Below, in pieces: positions 20,495 to 29,378 of a DNA stretch of 64,000 nt (positions are counted from its first letter, which is position 1; each line of letters begins with the position of its first letter). A program made the translations under genes and the position numbers. This DNA is from Pseudomonas putida (GTDB lineage: Bacteria > Pseudomonadota > Gammaproteobacteria > Pseudomonadales > Pseudomonadaceae), in contig NZ_SMTE01000005.1 of assembly GCF_004357765.1 (NCBI RefSeq), positions 248,001 to 312,000 of the forward strand. Direction: 5' to 3'. The notes under the pieces are model-generated. The model worked only from the letters and a program-made list of their open reading frames with translations. It was not told the DNA's origin and ran no database searches.

Positions 20495-21868
20495 ATGGCT
20501 CACTCCAGCTCTCAAGCCAAGAAAGCGACCGCCAGCGGTTGGATCGGCTCGGCACTCGAGTACTATGACTTTTTCATCTATGCCCAAGCTGCAGCGCTGA
20601 TTTTCCCGCAGATCTTCTTCCCAAATACTGACCCCAAGATGGCCATCATTGCCTCGCTGGCGACTTACGGCGTGGGCTACCTGGCGCGTCCGGTCGGCGC
20701 GTTCGTGCTGGGCCACTGGGGTGATACCCGCGGACGCAAGAACGTACTGCTGCTCTGCATGTTCCTCATGGGTCTGTCGACCATGGCCGTCGGCCTGCTG
20801 CCGACCTACCACGACATCGGCCTGCTGGCGCCGGCCCTGCTGGTGGTGTTGCGCCTGATTCAAGGCTTTGCGGTGGCTGGCGAGATCTCCGGCGCCAGCT
20901 CGATGATCATGGAACACGCACCGTTCGGCCGGCGCGGCTACTACGCCAGCTTCACCCTGCAAGGTGTGCAGGCTGGCCAGGTACTGGCAGCGGCGGTGTT
21001 CCTGCCACTGGCCTACTTCATGCCCAGCGAAGCCTTCAACGAATGGGGCTGGCGCATTCCGTTCCTGATGAGTGCCCTGGTACTGATCGCGGGCTTCATC
21101 ATCCGCAAGGAAGTCCACGAGACCCCGGCCTTCGTCAATGAAGAGAAGCAGGCCAAGGTGGCTAAATCGCCGGTCAGCGAGGCCTTCCGCCACAGCTGGA
21201 AGCACATGGTGCTGGTGATGTTCATGGCCCTGATGAATGTGATCCCGGTGGTTGCGACCATCTTCGGCGCGGCCTATGCGGTACAACCGGCCTACGGCAT
21301 CGGCTTCGACAAGAGCGTGTATCTGTGGATTCCGGTGGTCGGCAATATCGTCGCGGTACTGGTGATTCCGTTCGTGGGTAACCTGTCCGACAAGATCGGC
21401 CGACGCCCGACCATGATCGCCGGCTGCATCGGCTCGGGGCTGCTGGCGTTCCTCTACCTGTATGCCATCAGCATCCAGAACGTGCCGTTGGCCTTCGTTG
21501 CCTCGATCGTCATGTGGGGCATGGTGTACCAAGGCTACAACGCGGTGTTCCCAAGCTTCTACCCGGAGCTGTTCCACACCCGCTACCGCGTCTCGGCCAT
21601 GGCCATCGCACAGAACGTCGGCACCATGCTCACCGCGATGCTGCCCGCACTGTTCGCCATGGTCGCGCCGCCAGGCTCGGACAACATCCCGCTGGTGGTC
21701 GGTAGCCTGGCGTTCTTCATCACCTGCGTCTGCGCCCTGGCGGCATACATTGCCCCGGAAACCCACCGCCTGGCGATGGAAGATCTGGGTAACCCGCAGG
21801 CCAAGCCAATGGAAAAACAGGCCTACGAGGCGAGCCGCAAAGACAGCTTTCAGGCCGTGAGCCACTGA
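20495..21868 (+). CDS. MFS shikimate/quinate:H+ symporter (MHS, ShiA type)
   Basis: A 457-residue transporter with 12 predicted helices. MHS-type motifs are visible: GSALEYYDFFIYAQAAALIFP near the N terminus, GHWGDTRGRKNVL in loop 2-3 and GNLSDKIGRRPTM in loop 8-9. Closest in character to ShiA (shikimate) and related organic-acid symporters. Its divergent pairing with quiC makes quinate/shikimate or dehydroshikimate the likely substrate. The ATG at 20495 has GGAGA seven bases upstream and is preferred to the ATG at 20483. It converges on the DOPA decarboxylase gene across a strong hairpin. Confidence 0.87.
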   Translation: MAHSSSQAKKATASGWIGSALEYYDFFIYAQAAALIFPQIFFPNTDPKMAIIASLATYGVGYLARPVGAFVLGHWGDTRGRKNVLLLCMFLMGLSTMAVGLLPTYHDIGLLAPALLVVLRLIQGFAVAGEISGASSMIMEHAPFGRRGYYASFTLQGVQAGQVLAAAVFLPLAYFMPSEAFNEWGWRIPFLMSALVLIAGFIIRKEVHETPAFVNEEKQAKVAKSPVSEAFRHSWKHMVLVMFMALMNVIPVVATIFGAAYAVQPAYGIGFDKSVYLWIPVVGNIVAVLVIPFVGNLSDKIGRRPTMIAGCIGSGLLAFLYLYAISIQNVPLAFVASIVMWGMVYQGYNAVFPSFYPELFHTRYRVSAMAIAQNVGTMLTAMLPALFAMVAPPGSDNIPLVVGSLAFFITCVCALAAYIAPETHRLAMEDLGNPQAKPMEKQAYEASRKDSFQAVSH

Positions 21869-21881
21869 CAGCTACGGCAAG

Positions 21882-21921
21882 CCGGCTCCTCCAGGCACCG
21901 CACTGCCTCGGTAGGAGCCGG
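21882..21921. terminator. Hairpin between convergent genes, possible bidirectional terminator
   Basis: CCGGCTCCT (21882-21890) pairs with AGGAGCCGG (21913-21921), and an inner AGGCA/TGCCT pair extends the stem. It lies between the transporter stop (21868) and the decarboxylase stop (21960). Neither side has a U-run, so it may simply protect both 3' ends. Confidence 0.5.
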
Positions 21922-21959
21922 TGAGCCGGCGATGGGCTGCACAGCAGCCCTTGACGCCC

Positions 21960-23372
21960 TCACCCCCTGACCACGTCCTGCAAGTTCTGCCACAGCCGCT
22001 GCACATCCCCGCGCTCGGTCGGCAGCGCGCCTACCGAAACCCGCACCATCCAGCGCCCATTCAAGGTCGCCGGCGTCACGTACGCCGCTCCCGATGCATT
22101 GAGTCGCTGAGCCCAGGCCTGGGTATGCGCATCCAACGCCTCCCCTTCCATCCCTTCCGGTCGATGTTGGATGCACAAGGTCTGCAACTGCACAGGGGCC
22201 AGCAGTCGCCACTGTTCGGCCGCCTCGACCTGTTCGGCCAACCAACGGGCATTGTCCAGGTCGCGACGCAAGCGTTGCTGCAACGCTTCGACCCCTTCAC
22301 TGCGCAGCATGAACCACAGTTTCAGGGCACGGAAACGACGTCCCAGCGGAATCCCCCAATCTCGCAGGTTCTTCACCTCCCCATCGACCGCCGACTGCAG
22401 GTAGCTCGGGTTGGTGCTCATCACCCGAATCAGGTGCTGCGGATCGCGCACATAGTAGATCGAACAATCGAAGGCGACGCCCAGCCACTTGTGCGCGTTG
22501 ACCACGACCGAATCGGCCAGCTCGATGCCATCCCACATCCAGCGGCATTCCGGGAGGATCATCGCCGAACCGGCCATGGCCGAGTCGACGTGCAGCCACA
22601 GGTCGTGGGCCTGGGTCAATTCGCCGATGGCCCGCAAGGGGTCGAGCGCCGTGGTGGCGGTGGTACCCGTGGTGGCCACCACCGCACAGGGATGGTTACC
22701 GGCGGCCAGGTCCTGTTCGATGGCCGCGCGCAGGGCCTGCGGGTCCATGGCGAAGGCATCGTCGGTGGCGATCAGGCGGATGTTGTCGCGGCCGAAACCG
22801 GCCAGCAACGCCGCCTTGTCCACCGAGCTGTGGGCGTGGGCACTGACATAGACGACCAATGGCCTGGTCTCGGCCTGCAGACCGCCGCGTACCAGGGCGT
22901 AGTCGGTGGCGCGTTCGCGGGCGCTGATCAGAGCCACCAGGGTGCTGGTCGAGGCAGTGTCCTGAATCACCCCACTCCACTGCGCCGACAGGCCGAGCAA
23001 TTGGCGCAGCCAGTCGAGGGTGGTTTCCTCCAGCTCGCTCAGCGCCGGGCTCGACTGCCATGACAGGCCGAGCACGCCCAAGCCGGTGCTGAGGAAGTCG
23101 CCCAATACCGAGGACAAGGTGCCGTTCGAGGGGAAATAGCCATAGAAGTCGGGGTGCTGCCAGTGCGACAAGCCAGGCATGAGCAGTTTGTCGACGTCGC
23201 TGAGGATCGCCTCGAATGCCTCGCCTCGCTGGGGGGCCTGGCTTGGCAAGGCCTGTTTGAGGTAGCCCGGCTCGACCTGGGCCATGACCGGGCGTTCGGC
23301 GATGTTCTGCCGATAGTCGGCGATCAGGTCGATCAGTTGGTGGCCATATTGGCGGAATTGTTCTGGGGTCAC
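21960..23372 (-). CDS. PLP-dependent L-DOPA/aromatic-L-amino-acid decarboxylase
   Basis: A 470-residue group II decarboxylase. The PLP lysine is Lys295 in VVNAHKWLGV, with Asp263 (HVDSAMAG) and His181 (SAHAHSS) in the expected cofactor-binding places. Length and sequence agree closely with the P. putida DOPA decarboxylase, which in the literature is highly selective for L-DOPA and forms dopamine. The GTG start at 23372 (VTPEQFRQYG) has AGGAG eight bases upstream and reproduces the known 470-residue length; the frame open for 48 codons further is not coding-like. It is followed on the same strand by no partner. A REP pair lies upstream. Confidence 0.92.
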   Translation of the reverse strand: MTPEQFRQYGHQLIDLIADYRQNIAERPVMAQVEPGYLKQALPSQAPQRGEAFEAILSDVDKLLMPGLSHWQHPDFYGYFPSNGTLSSVLGDFLSTGLGVLGLSWQSSPALSELEETTLDWLRQLLGLSAQWSGVIQDTASTSTLVALISARERATDYALVRGGLQAETRPLVVYVSAHAHSSVDKAALLAGFGRDNIRLIATDDAFAMDPQALRAAIEQDLAAGNHPCAVVATTGTTATTALDPLRAIGELTQAHDLWLHVDSAMAGSAMILPECRWMWDGIELADSVVVNAHKWLGVAFDCSIYYVRDPQHLIRVMSTNPSYLQSAVDGEVKNLRDWGIPLGRRFRALKLWFMLRSEGVEALQQRLRRDLDNARWLAEQVEAAEQWRLLAPVQLQTLCIQHRPEGMEGEALDAHTQAWAQRLNASGAAYVTPATLNGRWMVRVSVGALPTERGDVQRLWQNLQDVVRG

Positions 23373-23406
23373 GTGGAGGGCTCCTGTGGGTGATCCGGTG
23401 TCCATA

Positions 23407-23504
23407 CCGGCCCCTTCGCGGGCAAGCCCGCTCCCACAGGTACAGCGCAGCCCTTGAGGACTGTGACTTACCGGTGGGAGCGGGCTTGCCCGCCAAGGGG
23501 CCGG
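23407..23504. repeat. Inverted pair of REP elements
   Basis: Two near-identical copies in opposite orientation, at about 23407-23440 and 23471-23504. Each has the core CGGGCAAGCCCGCTCCCA or its complement. They fill most of the gap between the decarboxylase start and the LysR gene. Confidence 0.88.
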
Positions 23505-23573
23505 CTCAGACAACACAAGCCCCCAGTCTAGGCGCTAGAACACAGCCCAAGAACCCCGCTTCACGCATACCTG

Positions 23574-24518
23574 CTATGGCGAACCCGGCTCCCCGCCCTG
23601 CACCCCGAACTGCGACTGACGCCACAAGTCGAAGACCCGATTACGCAACCAGCGGTGCTCGGCCGAAGCCTGCAAGCGCTGGTGCCAGACCACCCAATAG
23701 CGCTGGGTGTGCTCGATGAACCCAAGCGGTCGCCATGCCAGGCGGTGCAGTCGGCACAACTGGCGGGCGATGTGCTCGGGAACAGTCGCCAGAGCCTGGC
23801 CGTTGCCGATCACCTGCACGGTGGCGGAAAAGAACGGCACCTCCAGACTCACCCGCCGTTGCAGCCCCTGGGCGCGTAGATGCCGATCGATGAAGCTGTC
23901 CTTGTCACCACCGCCGGAAATTCGCACATGCTTATAGCCCAGGTAATCGTCCTGGGTCAGCGCCCGTACGGCGGACAACGGATGATCGTCACGCATCAGG
24001 CACACCGCCCGATCCTCGCCCAGCAGGCGCCCATGAAGGTTGGGCGGCGATTCGTCGAACAAGGTGGTCGCCAGGTCGATTTCGCCGCTGGCGAGCAAAC
24101 CGTACTGACCGGCCTGCCAGATCCGGTAGTCGATGGCCACGCCAGGCGCCTCACGCTCCAGCGCCGCCACCAGCAACGGCAGCATATGCTCGGCGACATA
24201 GTCGGAAGCAGCCAGGCAAAAGCGCCGTTCGCAACGGGCCGGGTCGAAAGTTGCCGGCTGGCGCAGGGCCTGGAGTTCGTCCAGCACCTGACGCAAAGGC
24301 TCGACCAGGCTTTCGGCATGTTCGCTGAGCACGTAGCCACGACCCTGACGCACCAACAGCGGGTCATCGAACGCTTCACGCAGATGCGCCAGTTGGCGGC
24401 TCAGGGCCGACTGACTGACACCCAGCCGCTCGGCGGCGTGACTGAGGTTCTTCAGGTGCAGCAGTTGGTCGAGGGTGCGCAGGTGGGCGATGCTGAGGGA
24501 GGCGAAGGTGGGGTTCAT
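23574..24518 (-). CDS. LysR-family transcriptional regulator
   Basis: A 314-residue LysR-type protein. The winged helix-turn-helix is at residues 9-66 (LRTLDQLLHLKNLSHAAERLGVSQSALSRQLAHLREAF). The substrate-binding domain starts near residue 95. The LSIAHLRTLDQL start and MLPLLVAALEREAPGV segment suggest a NodD/SyrM-like branch. It lies on the same strand as, and upstream of, the decarboxylase gene, but a REP pair separates them, so co-transcription is uncertain. Ligand and targets unknown. The ATG at 24518 has AGGGGAA upstream. Confidence 0.82.
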   Translation of the reverse strand: MNPTFASLSIAHLRTLDQLLHLKNLSHAAERLGVSQSALSRQLAHLREAFDDPLLVRQGRGYVLSEHAESLVEPLRQVLDELQALRQPATFDPARCERRFCLAASDYVAEHMLPLLVAALEREAPGVAIDYRIWQAGQYGLLASGEIDLATTLFDESPPNLHGRLLGEDRAVCLMRDDHPLSAVRALTQDDYLGYKHVRISGGGDKDSFIDRHLRAQGLQRRVSLEVPFFSATVQVIGNGQALATVPEHIARQLCRLHRLAWRPLGFIEHTQRYWVVWHQRLQASAEHRWLRNRVFDLWRQSQFGVQGGEPGSP

Positions 24519-24586
24519 GCAGGTTCCCCTCGGCAGGGCAGACAGGCCCCATCGGCAGCGATGGGACCTTCAGAACAACCTGACCT

Positions 24587-25297
24587 TCAGGCAGTCAGGC
24601 CGACGTACACGTTCTGCACATCGTCGTTCTCGTCAATCGCTTCGAGGAAGGCTTCGACTTCTGCCAGTGCCTCGGCGCTCAGGCTGGCCGCGCTCACCGG
24701 ATTCTTCGGGGTGTAGCCGATCTTCGCCGAGGTCACGGTGAAGCCGTGCTCCGGCAGGGCTTTCTGCACGGCGTCGAGGTCGGTGGTGTCGGTGATGAAC
24801 AGGGTCGACCCCTCTTCTTCGCCCGGCTCGAAATCCTGGGCGCCCGCTTCGATGGCGGCCATTTCCGGATCGGCATCACCTTCGGCGGTGGCTTCGATCA
24901 GGCCGACATGGTTGAAGTCCCAGGCGACCGAACCGCTGGCGCCGAGCTGGCCCTTGCGAAACAGCACACGGATCTGCGCCACGGTGCGGTTGACGTTGTC
25001 GGTCAGGCACTCGACGATCAGCGGCACCTGGTGCGGGGCGAAACCTTCGTAGCTGACCGCCGAGTACTGCACGGCATCGCCATCCAGGCCGGCACCCTTG
25101 CGGATCGCCCGCTCCAGGGTCTCGCGGGTCATCGAGGCTTTCTTGGCCTGCTCCACCGCCAGGCGCAGGCGCGGGTTCATGTCAGGATCGGCACCGGATT
25201 TGGCGGCGATCTGAATTTCCTTGGCCAGCTTGCCCATGATCTTGCCTTTGGCGTTGGCTGCGGCTTCTTTATGCTTGGCTTTCCACTGTGCGCCCAT
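24587..25297 (-). CDS. YebC/PmpR family protein, YeeN-type paralogue
   Basis: A 236-residue protein of the YebC family (Pfam Transcrip_reg). The three-domain arrangement is visible: an N-terminal [16 protein letters not shown]-type helix, a middle domain beginning [20 protein letters not shown], and the characteristic [19 protein letters not shown]. The start [11 protein letters not shown] differs from canonical YebC (MAGHSKWANIK) and matches the YeeN branch. The family was first described as DNA-binding regulators, and some members have recently been linked to relieving ribosome stalling. Which role applies to this paralogue is unknown. The canonical ruvC-associated yebC is expected elsewhere. 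Confidence 0.88.
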   Translation of the reverse strand: MGAQWKAKHKEAAANAKGKIMGKLAKEIQIAAKSGADPDMNPRLRLAVEQAKKASMTRETLERAIRKGAGLDGDAVQYSAVSYEGFAPHQVPLIVECLTDNVNRTVAQIRVLFRKGQLGASGSVAWDFNHVGLIEATAEGDADPEMAAIEAGAQDFEPGEEEGSTLFITDTTDLDAVQKALPEHGFTVTSAKIGYTPKNPVSAASLSAEALAEVEAFLEAIDENDDVQNVYVGLTA

Positions 25298-25405
25298 GTC
25301 GACTCTCTTTGTTTCGGCGGCCGGTTCAGGAAGCGACCGGCCATAAAAAGTGGGAGCAGTTTATACGACCTCAGCCATGGATCGACAAGAAATCTTGCGG
25401 CTCGC

Positions 25406-26797
25406 TTACGCCTTGTCGGCTTTGCCCGCCGCCGCGGCAAAGCGCGCCAGGCGCACATCCAGGCGCCTTGGCCGCTGGCCGTGATCCTCGGCACGTTCCT
25501 TGCGCCGAATGGCGTTACGTACCAGCAACGAGCCCAGGTAGCGGATCGGTTCGGGCGGGAACAACCCCAGCGGCCCATTGACCAGCGGCGAGCGGGTCCA
25601 GGGGTTGTCTTGCCCCAGGGCCAGCGAGGCAAGGATCTGCCCGCCCATGTGGCATGGCCCGACGCCGCTGCCGGAGTATCCGAAGCCATAGAACACGTTG
25701 CCCTGCCCATCCAACCGGCCGAAGAACGGCAGGCCGGTCACCGAGCGGTCTGACGGCCCGTTCCAGCTCGCTGCCAGCGGCACCTCGGCCAAGGCCGGGA
25801 AGAACCCGCCCAGGCTCTGGCGCAGCAAGGGGCGATACGGTGACGGCTGGTCGAACACTGGCAGCATGCGGCCACCGAAGGCAAAGGTGTTGCCCCCTTT
25901 GCCGAGCATCAGCCGGCCATCGGAGGTGTTGTGGTAGTAGTGCACGAAGATCCGCGAGTCGAGCACGCTGATCCCGGTGTTCAGCCCTATCTCCTGCAGC
26001 AGCTCGGAACACGGCTCGGTAATCACCATGTCACTGGAGACGATCGCCACGCTGCGCTGGAACTGCGGGAACGCCCGCGCCATCCAGGCGTTGAGAACCA
26101 GTACCACGCGGTCGGCACGAATGCTACCGTGCAGCGTGCGCACCGTAGCCGGCGCCCCATGCTCGAGGGCGGTCATGGCTGTGCCCTCATGGATGCGTAC
26201 GCCCCGCTCAAGTGCCACCCGGCGCAGGCCACGCACCAACCGCCCTGGTTGTACGGTGGCAGCCGCCGGCGAGAACCAGCCTTCCAGGTGCCGGGCCGAA
26301 CCTGCCAGGCGCTGTACCTGCTGCAACGGCAGGCGCTCGAACGAATTGATGCCGCGTTGCTGCAAGGCGGCGATTACGGCATCGGTGCTGCCCACTTGAG
26401 CCTGATTGGTCGCGGTGTACAGGGTGCCGTCCAAGCGATAGTCGCAGTCGATGCCATTGGCCGCGCAGAACGCACCGATGGCATGGATGCTGAGCTCGGA
26501 CTCGCGCACCAGGCGCACGGCCTCCTCCACCCCGAACAACCTCTCCAGCGTGAAGTACTTGGCCGACCACGACAAGGCGCAACCACCGTTGCGACCGCTC
26601 GCGCCAGCGCCACAGATGTCGGCCTCGATCAGCAGTACATCGAGCGACGGCTGCGCCTCCTTGAGCTGCAAGGCCGTCCAAAGGCCTGTGTAGCCACCGC
26701 CGACGATGCACACGTCGCAGCGTGCGTCGCCGTGCAGTGGCGGGCAGGCCGGCTGCTGTTCCGAATCCAGTGCCTGTTGCAGCCAGAAGGGTCTCAT
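25406..26797 (-). CDS. FAD-dependent amine/aminophosphonate oxidoreductase (DAO family)
   Basis: A 463-residue flavoenzyme of the D-amino acid oxidase/sarcosine oxidase fold. The FAD-binding GGGYTG is at residues 33-38 (DVCIVGGGYTGLWTAL). GAGASGRNGGCALSW at about 63-77 and the C-terminal FYGFGYSGSGVGPCHMGG complete the cofactor pocket. It resembles the family named putative aminophosphonate oxidoreductase, found beside phosphonate genes. This assignment is from memory of the family plus context: it is 14 bases downstream of an OPA-type phosphorylated-compound transporter, with a divergent LysR of the aminoethylphosphonate-associated type. Gamma-glutamylputrescine-oxidase-like activity is the main alternative. 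Confidence 0.75.
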   Translation of the reverse strand: MRPFWLQQALDSEQQPACPPLHGDARCDVCIVGGGYTGLWTALQLKEAQPSLDVLLIEADICGAGASGRNGGCALSWSAKYFTLERLFGVEEAVRLVRESELSIHAIGAFCAANGIDCDYRLDGTLYTATNQAQVGSTDAVIAALQQRGINSFERLPLQQVQRLAGSARHLEGWFSPAAATVQPGRLVRGLRRVALERGVRIHEGTAMTALEHGAPATVRTLHGSIRADRVVLVLNAWMARAFPQFQRSVAIVSSDMVITEPCSELLQEIGLNTGISVLDSRIFVHYYHNTSDGRLMLGKGGNTFAFGGRMLPVFDQPSPYRPLLRQSLGGFFPALAEVPLAASWNGPSDRSVTGLPFFGRLDGQGNVFYGFGYSGSGVGPCHMGGQILASLALGQDNPWTRSPLVNGPLGLFPPEPIRYLGSLLVRNAIRRKERAEDHGQRPRRLDVRLARFAAAAGKADKA

Positions 26798-26811
26798 CGC
26801 TTCACGTTCCT

Positions 26812-28128
26812 CTAAGTGCGCAATGGCTTGATCGCCATCGCGGTATTGGGTGCCACGTCATCGGCCTGGGCCTCCCTCGCCGGGCGGCTGTTCCAGTGCG
26901 GCAACAGCACCAGCGCCGAGAACAGCGCACAGCCGGCAAACACGATGAACACCGTGACGCCATCGAAGTATCCCGGCAGCAGGCCGCCAAGCACCGCGCC
27001 CACCGAGCCGCAGCCATTGACGAAGCCCGCAGCAGTGGCGCCGGCCTTGGCCGTACCGAAGTCAATGGCGGCGGCGCCGCTGATCATCGAGTCCGGGCCG
27101 TACAAGGTCAGGCCCATGAAGAACAGCAAGCCCACCACCAGCAGCACGCTGCCGGTGTGCATGGCAGCCATGAATGCCGCCAGGGTCAGGGTCAGCAGCA
27201 CCAGACTGATCACGCAGGCAGGCATGCGCCTGGCGCCAAACAGCTTGTCCGACGCCAGGCCGATGAGGATCGGCCCGAGCAGCCCGGCCAATTCGAAGGC
27301 CGTGGGAATGATGGCCGCGCCGACCTTGCCCACCGACGGCATCTGCTCGAAGACGATCACCGGTCCCCACAGCAGAATCGCGTAGCGCGCGGGCTTGAGC
27401 AGGAAATACGCAAGGCCCAGGGTCAGTACCGTACGGTTGCGCAGGATTTCGCGCAGCGGCGCCCACACGCTGCACAGGTTGCCGCCTGGGGCCATGCTCT
27501 GGGGCTCGGGTTCCACCGCCGGCAGGCCGACGTCCTCTGGCTTGTTACGCTGCAGGAAGAAGAACAACACGGCCACTGCGGCCACCACCACAGCGCTGGA
27601 AAAGAACGCCGCATGCCAGGTTCCGATCAGGGTGTAGGCCCACCAACCAGCGAAGGGCGAGGCCACCAGGCCGCCGAAGGCATAGCACGAGCTCCATAGC
27701 CCGAGTACACGCCCACGTTGGATGGCCGGGAAGAAACTGCCGATGTTCTTGCACAACCCCGCCCAGCCGGTGGATTGCGCCAGCCCCTGCACCAGCATGC
27801 AGGTAGCGAAGATCGGGAAAGTGGCGTAACTGCCCATCACCACAGCCGCCGCGCTGGAGATCAGCAGGCCGCCGAGCACCACCACGCGCGGACCGAAACG
27901 GTCGGCGAGCATGCCCCAGGTGAACTGGCCCACGGCATAGGCGGCCAGGTAGATGGCGTCGAGGTTGGCCATGGCGGCCTTGTCGAGCATGAATGTCGGG
28001 TCTTCGCCGATGCCCAGCTTGGCCACCGAGAAGGCCTTGCGAGTGAAGTAGAAGGCGGCGTAGGCCAACCAGGTGATTGCGAAAATCTGCACGCGCCAAC
28101 GTTTGATCGTGGCTAGGGATTGGTTCAT
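26812..28128 (-). CDS. MFS transporter of the organophosphate:phosphate antiporter (OPA) type, possible phosphonate importer
   Basis: A 438-residue, 12-helix transporter related to GlpT/UhpT/PgtP: RWRVQIFAITWLAYAAFYFTRKAF at the N terminus, the GMLADRFGPRVV loop, and NIGSFFPAIQRGRVLGLWSSCYAFGG. OPA proteins move phosphorylated organic compounds. With the neighbouring FAD oxidoreductase this suggests uptake of an aminophosphonate such as 2-aminoethylphosphonate, which is an inference. The ATG at 28128 has AAGAGGT about nine bases upstream. It is the first gene of a two-gene operon divergent from the LysR gene. Confidence 0.82.
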   Translation of the reverse strand: MNQSLATIKRWRVQIFAITWLAYAAFYFTRKAFSVAKLGIGEDPTFMLDKAAMANLDAIYLAAYAVGQFTWGMLADRFGPRVVVLGGLLISSAAAVVMGSYATFPIFATCMLVQGLAQSTGWAGLCKNIGSFFPAIQRGRVLGLWSSCYAFGGLVASPFAGWWAYTLIGTWHAAFFSSAVVVAAVAVLFFFLQRNKPEDVGLPAVEPEPQSMAPGGNLCSVWAPLREILRNRTVLTLGLAYFLLKPARYAILLWGPVIVFEQMPSVGKVGAAIIPTAFELAGLLGPILIGLASDKLFGARRMPACVISLVLLTLTLAAFMAAMHTGSVLLVVGLLFFMGLTLYGPDSMISGAAAIDFGTAKAGATAAGFVNGCGSVGAVLGGLLPGYFDGVTVFIVFAGCALFSALVLLPHWNSRPAREAQADDVAPNTAMAIKPLRT

Positions 28129-28312
28129 GTGGATCTGACCTCTTGCTCGAGTGTGCCGGCAGAATGTGAAGAAACGCCTGTTTTCTTGTTGTGTTGCGCA
28201 CTGCATGACGAAGGCTCGTCACTGGTCAGATGGCGCAGGGATCCGCGCCATGGCCCAGCGACCGCGGATCACGATCACGCTGGGTTGAACGGTATGGAAA
28301 CAGCTGGTGACT

Positions 28313-28333
28313 GATAAATAAAATCGATTTATC
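28313..28333. promoter_or_regulatory. Candidate LysR operator upstream of the phosphonate-type LysR gene
   Basis: GATAAAT (28313-28319) and ATTTATC (28327-28333) form a perfect 7-bp inverted repeat with a 7-base spacer. It is AT-rich in an otherwise GC-rich gap and lies 39 bases before the LysR start. The layout fits the LysR T-N11-A box and autoregulation with divergent activation. Confidence 0.55.
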
Positions 28334-28372
28334 GTATTTCACACATAAGCTCAGCTTGTTATTGGAGGCGGC

Positions 28373-29242
28373 ATGTCGGTATCCCACGCGCAACTCAAGG
28401 CGTTCCATGCGGTGGCCACCCACGGCAGCTTCACCCGCGCCGCGCAAAAGCTGTTCCTGACCCAACCGGCGGTGTCCGATCAGGTGCGCAAGCTCGAAGA
28501 GCGCTTCGGTGTGTTGCTGTTTCATCGCAACAAGCGTTCGGTGCACCTGACTGACCTTGGCGAACGCCTGCTAGGCATCAGCCAGCGTCTGTTCGCCTGC
28601 GAGGCCGAGGCCCACGAACTGCTCCAGGACTCCCGCGCCCTGCACACCGGCAGCCTGGTGCTGGCAGTGGATGCGCCGGTACACGTGCTGCCGCAGATCG
28701 CCCGTTTCTGCCAGCGCTACCCGGGCATACAGGTCAAGGTCGAGACCGGCAACACCGACGAATCCCTGGCCCGGCTGTTCAGCTACCAGGCCGACCTGGC
28801 GCTGCTCGGCCGTGACGTCGATGACGAGCGCTTGCACTGTGTACCGCTGCGGCGTGACCCGATGGTGGCGTTCGTGGCGCACCAACATCCATGGGCCAGC
28901 CGGGGCTCGATCAGCCTGGCTGACCTGGACGACATGCCGCTGGTGTTGCGTGAGCCTGGGTCGGTGACCCGGCAGACCCTGGAAGAGGAAATGCAGCGTG
29001 CAGGACTACGCATTCGCCCGGCGATCCAGGTGGAAGGCCGCGAGGCCGCGCGCGAAGCGGTGGTGGTGGGGATTGGCGTGGGGGTGGTGTCGGCAGCCGA
29101 GTTCGGCGCCGATGCGCGGGTGTGTGCGCTGCCGATCGTCGATTGCCAACGGCATTTGACCGAGACGCTGGTGTGCCTGAGCGAGCAGCGTACGCGGCGG
29201 GTGGTGGCGACCTTTCTGCAGGTAGTGCAGGAAGGGCTCTAG
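28373..29242 (+). CDS. LysR-family regulator, aminoethylphosphonate-catabolism-associated type
   Basis: A 289-residue LysR-type regulator. The helix-turn-helix is at residues 4-62 (AQLKAFHAVATHGSFTRAAQKLFLTQPAVSDQVRKLEERFG) and the effector domain from about 88. GGAGG lies five bases before the ATG at 28373. The QPAVSDQVRKLE and HRNKRSVHLTDLGE segments recall the LysR clade found next to aminoethylphosphonate genes. It is divergent from the OPA transporter-FAD oxidoreductase pair, the standard arrangement for a pathway-specific LysR activator. The effector is presumably an aminophosphonate (inference). Confidence 0.82.
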   Translation: MSVSHAQLKAFHAVATHGSFTRAAQKLFLTQPAVSDQVRKLEERFGVLLFHRNKRSVHLTDLGERLLGISQRLFACEAEAHELLQDSRALHTGSLVLAVDAPVHVLPQIARFCQRYPGIQVKVETGNTDESLARLFSYQADLALLGRDVDDERLHCVPLRRDPMVAFVAHQHPWASRGSISLADLDDMPLVLREPGSVTRQTLEEEMQRAGLRIRPAIQVEGREAAREAVVVGIGVGVVSAAEFGADARVCALPIVDCQRHLTETLVCLSEQRTRRVVATFLQVVQEGL

Positions 29243-29251
29243 CGGCTTCAG

Positions 29252-29329
29252 CGGCCTCTTCGCGGGCAAGCCCGCTCCCACAAGTCAGGCGGGGTCCCTG
29301 TGGGAGCGGGCTTGCCCGCGAAAGGGCCG
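29252..29329. repeat. Inverted pair of REP elements
   Basis: Copies at about 29252-29282 and 29299-29329 in opposite orientation. Both have the CGGGCAAGCCCGCTCCCAC core or its complement and are almost identical to the pair at 23407-23504. They lie just after the LysR stop and before the 3' end of tam. Confidence 0.88.
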
Positions 29330-29378
29330 ATAAAGCCGACACAACCAATCGGGCAGCACCGCCCCCCTCTGGCGCCCC

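Noticed and set aside
25319-25342. GGCCGGT/ACCGGCC hairpin as terminator of the FAD oxidoreductase operon
   Set aside because: The U-rich tract lies before, not after, the stem on the minus strand, so the signal is in the wrong order.
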